Made by a program: the position numbers and the translations under genes. A stretch of DNA of 64,000 bases, from NCBI GenBank assembly GCA_963739645.1, contig CAVUBM010000080.1, positions 1 to 64,000 on the forward strand. Direction: 5' to 3'. The notes under the pieces were generated by a model, which saw nothing but the letters and a program-made list of their open reading frames with translations, had not been told where the DNA came from and made no database searches. Shown piece after piece: positions 57,119 through 64,000 of the stretch. The DNA is from JASHPR01 sp963739645 (lineage in GTDB: Bacteria; Actinomycetota; Actinomycetes; Streptosporangiales; Streptosporangiaceae). Position 1 is the stretch's first letter. Every line of letters begins with the position of its first letter.

Positions 57119-59212
57119 GTGACTGAGCAGCAGCCGGACATCGACAGCCTGCGACAGGGCCTGGACGAGGTCGACAGCGGGATCGTGCGCCTGATCGCGC
57201 AGCGCCGTGACCTGATCGAGGCCATCGCCACAGTAAAAGAGCAATATGACGCCGCCATCCAGGATTCCGACCGCGAGCGCCGGGTGCTCGACGGGGTCAT
57301 CGCCGTGGCCACCGAGCTCGGCGTGTCCGCCAGCCTGGTGCGCGCTATCTTCCGCGAGCTGATCAGCGATTCCGTGGCCCAGCAGGCCCGGCACCTGAGC
57401 GGGGACGAGGGCGGGAAGGTCCGGGTCGCGTTCCAGGGCGCCGCCCACGCCTACAGCGACGCGGCCGCGCAGAAGTACCTGGCGGGCCGCGGGCTCGACG
57501 GCGACCTGACCGGCTACCGCACGTTCCGCGAGGCCGCCGACGCGCTGCTGGCCAGCGACGCGGACCTCGCGGTGCTGCCGATCGAGAACACCACCGCCGG
57601 CAGCATCAACGAGGTCTACGCGCTGCTGCGGTCCCGCGACCTGTTCATCGTGGGCGAGGAGACGTGGAAGGTCGACCACTGCCTGGCCGCGGCCCAGGAG
57701 GTGCCGCTGTCCGCGCTGAGCCAGATCCTGTCCCATCCGCAGGGGCTCGAGCAGTGTTCCCAGTTCCTGCAGTCCCTGCCGAACGCCACCCCGACCACGT
57801 ACTTCGACACCGCGGGTGCGATGCAGGCGGTGGCGGCGGCGGGCGATCCGAGCATCGCCGCGATCGCGTCCCCGGAGGCCGCCGCCGCCTACGGGCTCGT
57901 GGTGCTGCGTCACGACATCTCGGATTCGCCGGACAACTTCACCAGGTTCGTGGTCCTCTCCCGCACCCCGACCACCGTCGACCTGCGGATTCCCTGCAAG
58001 ACGAGCCTGATCCTGGTCACCGGGCACGAGGAGGGCGACCTGCTGAGGTGCCTGGAGGTGCTGTCCGGCAGCGGTCACTCGATGACCAAGCTCGAGTCGC
58101 GGCCGCGGCCCGGCCGGCCCTGGGAGTACATGTTCTTCCTCGACTTCGAGGGCAACGCCACCGATCCCCGGACCGCGGCGGCGCTGGATGAACTGCGCGC
58201 GGCGGCGCTGTTCGTCAAGATCCTCGGCAGCTACCCGGCCAAGGCCCTGCGTGCCCCGGCCCGGCCCGGCGATGTCCCGGGCCAGGTGCCTGCCGGGCAG
58301 CCCGCCCCGCGGCCCGATTCCGCCACGCAGGACCCGGCCGAGATGCTGGAGGCCGTGGCCGCGGCGCCCCGGCCCACGGTGGGCCGGTCCCGGCACTACA
58401 AGCTGGTGGACCGCGCCGCCCGGCAGGACGACACCGTGATCCGGGTCGGCGACGTGCTGGTGGGCGGGGATGGCTTCGTGGTGATGGCCGGGCCGTGCTC
58501 GGTCGAGAGCAGCGAGCAGATCGGCGCGACCGCCCGGTTCGTCCGGGACCACGGCGCGCACGTGCTGCGCGGCGGTGTGTTCAAGCCGCGGACGTCGCCG
58601 TACGCGTTCCAGGGGCTCGGCTGGGAGGGACTCGACCTGCTGGTCGCCGCGGGGCGCGAAACCGGCCTGCCGGTGGTCACCGAGGTGATGGCCGTGGACC
58701 AGGTGCGGCGGATGGCGCAGACCGCCGACATCCTCCAGGTCGGCGCGCGCAACATGCAGAATTTCGACCTGCTGCGCGAGCTCGGCAAGGTGGACCGCCC
58801 GGTGCTGCTCAAGCGCGGGCTGTCCAGCACCATCGAGGAATGGCTGGCGGCCGCTGAATATGTGGTCGCCCAGGGCAACCAGCAGGTCATCCTGTGCGAG
58901 CGCGGCATCAGGACGTTCGAGAGCGCCACCCGTAACACCCTCGACCTGTCCGCCGTGGTCGTGATCCGCGAGCGGTCACACCTGCCAGTCATCGTCGACC
59001 CCAGCCACGGCACGGGCCTGCGCCGCTATGTCGCGCCGATGGCCTGGGCGGCCCGCGCCGCAGGCGCCCACGGCCTGCTCATCGAGGTCCACCCCGAGCC
59101 GGAGAAGGCGCTGTCCGACGCCGACCAGAGCCTGGCGTTCGACGAGTTCGCCGCGCTGATGAGCAAGCTCGGGGCGGTCCCGTCCGGCAGCGTGCCCGCC
59201 CCGGCTGGCTAG
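57119..59212 (+). CDS. Four-domain fusion: chorismate mutase, prephenate dehydratase, ACT, DAHP synthase
   Basis: The GTG at 57,119 gives 697 residues. Residues 1-90 are an AroQ-type chorismate mutase (IDSLRQGLDEVDSGIVRLIA, AIATVKEQYDAAIQDSDRER, FRELISDSVAQQA). Residues 100-280 are prephenate dehydratase (VRVAFQGAAHAYSDAAAQKY, LAVLPIENTTAGSINEVYAL, the TRF motif in DNFTRFVVLSRTPT). Residues 290-370 are an ACT domain (SLILVTGHEEGDLLRCLEVL, and ESRP in MTKLESRPRPGRPWEYMFFL). After a Pro-rich linker, residues 395-690 are a DAHP synthase of the KDO8P-synthase-like class (VVMAGPCSVESSEQIGATAR, LRGGVFKPRTSPYAFQGLGW, VGARNMQNFDLLRELGKVDR, LPVIVDPSHGTGLRRYVAPM). It joins the first step of the aromatic pathway to the last two of phenylpyruvate synthesis. 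The frame is intact. Confidence 0.9.
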   Translation: MTEQQPDIDSLRQGLDEVDSGIVRLIAQRRDLIEAIATVKEQYDAAIQDSDRERRVLDGVIAVATELGVSASLVRAIFRELISDSVAQQARHLSGDEGGKVRVAFQGAAHAYSDAAAQKYLAGRGLDGDLTGYRTFREAADALLASDADLAVLPIENTTAGSINEVYALLRSRDLFIVGEETWKVDHCLAAAQEVPLSALSQILSHPQGLEQCSQFLQSLPNATPTTYFDTAGAMQAVAAAGDPSIAAIASPEAAAAYGLVVLRHDISDSPDNFTRFVVLSRTPTTVDLRIPCKTSLILVTGHEEGDLLRCLEVLSGSGHSMTKLESRPRPGRPWEYMFFLDFEGNATDPRTAAALDELRAAALFVKILGSYPAKALRAPARPGDVPGQVPAGQPAPRPDSATQDPAEMLEAVAAAPRPTVGRSRHYKLVDRAARQDDTVIRVGDVLVGGDGFVVMAGPCSVESSEQIGATARFVRDHGAHVLRGGVFKPRTSPYAFQGLGWEGLDLLVAAGRETGLPVVTEVMAVDQVRRMAQTADILQVGARNMQNFDLLRELGKVDRPVLLKRGLSSTIEEWLAAAEYVVAQGNQQVILCERGIRTFESATRNTLDLSAVVVIRERSHLPVIVDPSHGTGLRRYVAPMAWAARAAGAHGLLIEVHPEPEKALSDADQSLAFDEFAALMSKLGAVPSGSVPAPAG

Positions 59213-59245
59213 CCCGGCGGGTCCTGGGGGTCGGCCCCCGGGCTA
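59210..59245. terminator. Bidirectional terminator between the fusion gene and acnA
   Basis: TAGCCCGG at the fusion gene's stop pairs with CCGGGCTA just before the convergent acnA stop; an inner GGGGG/CCCCC stem overlaps this. With only 35 nt between the stops, the hairpin can serve both strands. No T-tract is present. Confidence 0.6.
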
Positions 59246-59247
59246 AC

Positions 59248-62041
<2,794 letters not shown>

Positions 62042-62197
62042 CGTCTGGCCTCCTGTCGCCATTCCTGCGTCCCGCGCTGTTCGCATCTTCCCGCAGCCGC
62101 GTCCGCCCATTCCTGTCGGCCCCGCCGATGCCCGTAGCCACTCGGGCAAACACTTCCGGTACGCCAGAGCCGGTCGCCTAGTCCATCTGCGCCAAGG

Positions 62198-62215
62198 TAT
62201 CTCGACGTCAAGCTA
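62198..62215. promoter_or_regulatory. Palindromic operator upstream of acnA, distal copy
   Basis: The plus strand reads TATCTCGACGTCAAGCTA, a near-perfect palindrome around GACGTC. It is one of two related sites whose centres are 42 bp apart. This one is 157 nt upstream of the acnA start. Confidence 0.55.
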
Positions 62216-62239
62216 TCTGTTCCCAACCTAGCCCTGGCT

Positions 62240-62257
62240 TATCTTGACGTCAAGGTA
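62240..62257. promoter_or_regulatory. Palindromic operator upstream of acnA, second copy
   Basis: The plus strand reads TATCTTGACGTCAAGGTA with a perfect CTTGACGTCAAG core. Together with the other copy it defines a consensus TATCTYGACGTCAAG. The 42-bp centre spacing equals four helical turns. The binding regulator is unknown to me. Confidence 0.55.
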
Positions 62258-62278
62258 CTCAGGTCCGGGCATAGGCAC

Positions 62279-62312
62279 GGGCCGCCGGGCTGGAATGTCA
62301 GCCCGGCGGCCC
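62279..62312. terminator. Strong GC hairpin, probable terminator
   Basis: A perfect 13-bp stem (GGGCCGCCGGGCT with its complement) closes an eight-base loop. It stands just after the S53 protease remnant on the minus strand and before the acnA regulatory sites. No T-tract follows. Confidence 0.5.
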
Positions 62313-62325
62313 GCGGCCCGGCTGG

Positions 62326-62467
62326 CTAGCCGGACGTGATCAGCGCCGCCATCTTCGGCGTGCCGATCCCGGTGGCCTCGTCATAGCCGGGCCTGGTCGG
62401 GAACCGGCCGTTGCTGGTCGCGGCCTGCTGCTTCGGGCCGACCCCGGTGATGTCGTGGAAATACCGG
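62326..62467 (-). pseudogene. C-terminal remnant of an S53 (sedolisin) serine protease
   Basis: About 45 codons read RRYFHDITGVGPKQQAATSN, then GYDEATGIGTPKMAALITSG and stop. The FxDITxG calcium-binding segment and PGYDxATGxGTPxxxAL end are characteristic of S53 peptidase C-termini. The several hundred residues expected before it are absent; the sequence upstream is a GC hairpin and the promoter of the divergent S9 peptidase. It is therefore a decayed fragment. Confidence 0.55.
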
Positions 62468-62492
62468 CGCGCCCGTGCCGGGCGGGCGCGCC
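62466..62492. other. GC hairpin at the edge of the protease remnant
   Basis: A perfect 10-bp stem GGCGCGCCCG/CGGGCGCGCC closes a seven-base loop. It marks the point where protease homology stops. It could be a transcription terminator or the scar of the deletion. Confidence 0.45.
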
Positions 62493-62596
62493 CAGCGCAG
62501 CCTAACCTGCGAGGAGGACGCCTCCACCAGCTAAAGGCCGCTGTGGCAGGCTCTCTGCTACTGAATGTGCAGATGTTCGCCGGAAAGGCGCGTTGC

Positions 62597-64000
62597 ATGA
62601 GTGAAGACGCACCGGAGCTAGCCGCGGAGCTGGTGGTGGACGGCGCCGTGCCGTCGCAGCCGGTGGTCTCGCCAGACGGGTGCTGGGTTGCGTATGTCGT
62701 CGCTCCGGTCGGCCGCGGGGGAGAGCGTTGTATGTGCGCGATCTGGCTGGCCGCTGCTGACGGCAGCTCACCGCCGTGGAAGCTGACCGCGGGTACGGCG
62801 GCAGATTCTGATCCGCGCTGGGCGCCGGATTCGGCGTCGGTGTTTTTCTTGTCAGATCGCACCGGCTCCCGTCAGCTGCACCGGGTCCGGGTCGGTGGCG
62901 GGGAGGCCGAGGTCCTGACGGACTGGCGCGGCGAGATCTCTGATGCCTGGCCGCTTGCGGATGCCCGGCTGGTCGCCGTGGTGGCCACGGACGAGCCGAC
63001 CGAGGAGGACAAGCGCCGGCGCGCCGAGCGCGACGACGCGTTCGTCTGGGGACAGCAGCTGCGCTGCGGCAGGCTGCGGGTGCTTGACCTGGCCACAGGC
63101 GAGCTGCGTACGGTGGACGGCCTCGGCCACCGTCACGTCGTGGAGCTGGCGGCGCGGCCGGACGGGGGTGCGCTGGCGGCGATCAGCTGGGCGGGTCCGG
63201 AGAAGGATCGGGGCGTGACCACCAGCGAGTTGCATGTGGTCGATCTGGAGACAGGGACGGCCCGTGATCTGGGCCGGATCGGGACCGAGGCGCGGTCGCC
63301 GGTCTGGTGGCAGGCCGACGGCTGCTGGCACCTGGCCTACCTGGCCATGCCAGAACCGTACGGCGGCGACGCCGTCTACGATGTCGCCGTCTCCGCGGCT
63401 GCCGCTGTGCATCGTGACCTGACCGCGGGCATGGCTGTCTGCCCGACGGAGCTGGCGCAGGTCGCGGACGGCCCGCCGCTGGCCTTGTTCGCGGACGGGC
63501 TCGACACCGCGATCTACCGGCTCGACCCTGACCTGCTGCGGTTCGGGTGCGTGTCCGCCCGGGACGGCCTGGCCGACTCGCTCACCGCGTGTCGTTCCGG
63601 CGAGGTGATCGCGGCGCTGGCCAGCACCTCCTATGAGCCGGTGAACGTCCATGCCGGACCGCCCGGAGGCCAGCTCATCCGGCTCAGTGACACCCGGCCT
63701 GCCCTGCGCGCGATCAGATGGGGAAGTCAAGAACGCCTGTCCTATCGGGCATCGGACGGCCTCGGCCTCGACGGCCTGCTCGTATTGCCGCCCGGCCGCA
63801 ACCGCGCGGACGGCCCGTTCCCGCTCATCACATTGGTGCACGGCGGCCCTGATGCCCGGTATGCCGACCAGTTCATGCTCGCCCCGCATCCTACGGGACA
63901 GTGGCTCGCGACCGCGGGATACGCCGTGTTCCTGCCTAACCCGCGGGGCGGGGTGGGTCATGGCCGTGATTTCGCGTCGACGGTCGCGCGCTCGGTCGGC
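62597..64000 (+). CDS. S9 family (prolyl oligopeptidase-like) peptidase, runs off the window
   Basis: The ATG at 62,597 follows GGAAAGG with eight bases spacing; the frame stays open to the window edge for 468 codons. The N-terminal beta-propeller shows repeated blades: PVVSPDGCWVAYVVAPVGRG, DPRWAPDSASVFFLSDRTGS, VVELAARPDGGALAAISWAG and SPVWWQADGCWHLAYLAMPE. The alpha/beta-hydrolase domain begins near residue 390 with LSYRASDGLGLDGLLVLPPG, FPLITLVHGGPDARYADQFM (oxyanion region) and YAVFLPNPRGGVGHGRDFAS. The catalytic GxSxG, Asp and His lie beyond position 64,000. No signal peptide is present, so it should be a cytoplasmic aminopeptidase- or acylpeptidase-like enzyme. Confidence 0.88.
   Translation, partial: MSEDAPELAAELVVDGAVPSQPVVSPDGCWVAYVVAPVGRGGERCMCAIWLAAADGSSPPWKLTAGTAADSDPRWAPDSASVFFLSDRTGSRQLHRVRVGGGEAEVLTDWRGEISDAWPLADARLVAVVATDEPTEEDKRRRAERDDAFVWGQQLRCGRLRVLDLATGELRTVDGLGHRHVVELAARPDGGALAAISWAGPEKDRGVTTSELHVVDLETGTARDLGRIGTEARSPVWWQADGCWHLAYLAMPEPYGGDAVYDVAVSAAAAVHRDLTAGMAVCPTELAQVADGPPLALFADGLDTAIYRLDPDLLRFGCVSARDGLADSLTACRSGEVIAALASTSYEPVNVHAGPPGGQLIRLSDTRPALRAIRWGSQERLSYRASDGLGLDGLLVLPPGRNRADGPFPLITLVHGGPDARYADQFMLAPHPTGQWLATAGYAVFLPNPRGGVGHGRDFASTVARSVG

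Noticed and set aside
56930..58561. 543-codon open frame on the minus strand
   Set aside because: It is the antisense shadow of the aromatic-pathway fusion gene.

Overview
The window is GC-rich and reads as three blocks from at least two bacterial phyla. Positions 1 to about 9,430 are actinobacterial in character. Positions about 9,490 to 22,095 carry genes typical of myxobacteria (Myxococcota): Cys-rich lipoproteins, c-type cytochrome lipoproteins with Gly-rich linkers, and a fadBA-like pair. Positions about 22,100 to 64,000 are from a high-GC actinomycete: coproporphyrin-dependent haem genes, a mutT1-ppk1 pair, DUF3000-RNase D, an F420 oxidoreductase and CynX. Both block boundaries cut through conserved domains, and no integrase or insertion sequence lies there, so a chimeric metagenomic assembly is more likely than horizontal transfer. 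Single-base frameshifts crowd around the boundaries (1-5.6 kb, 9.4-14.4 kb, 21-26.7 kb) and are rare elsewhere. I therefore describe many genes as frameshifted, probably by sequencing error, rather than as true pseudogenes.

Block 1 (1-9.4 kb): a possible three-helix-bundle protein, a zinc-ribbon protein, a phosphatase lacking its catalytic core, a peroxiredoxin-like gene with an in-frame UGA at the catalytic cysteine position, a pyridoxamine-phosphate-oxidase-like protein, an acyl-CoA synthetase, an MFS drug exporter overlapping its TetR regulator, half of a tRNA-Gly, and a truncated methyltransferase.

Block 2 (9.5-22.1 kb): the end of a Cys-rich protein, TerB-like and TruD genes, a 3-hydroxyacyl-CoA dehydrogenase/thiolase pair with a clear terminator, a Cys-rich lipoprotein, a PEGA-like membrane protein, two divergent dihaem cytochrome c lipoproteins, a metallo-beta-lactamase-fold protein, an SRPBCC protein and a truncated saccharopine-dehydrogenase-like reductase. 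Two copies of a roughly 100-150 bp element directly follow stop codons here.

Block 3 (22.1-64 kb): a truncated phosphoesterase, efeO-efeB without efeU, polX, a glutathionyl-hydroquinone-reductase-like gene, a D-2-hydroxyacid dehydrogenase, hemQ and hemY, then a Tat-exported DUF7405 protein, two LuxR regulators and a DUF4349 lipoprotein before hemE. Next come DUF3000-rnd, a DUF2695 protein, ogt, GNAT-ppk1-mutT1, an F420 oxidoreductase, an orphan JetD-like Toprim protein, DedA and DinB proteins, dxs with two tandem ferredoxin reductases, an ASCH protein, CynX, a chorismate mutase-prephenate dehydratase-ACT-DAHP synthase fusion, acnA behind twin palindromes, and an S9 peptidase running off the end. 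The strongest leads are the UGA-containing peroxiredoxin, the aromatic-pathway fusion, the 3'-end element and the orphan JetD-like protein.
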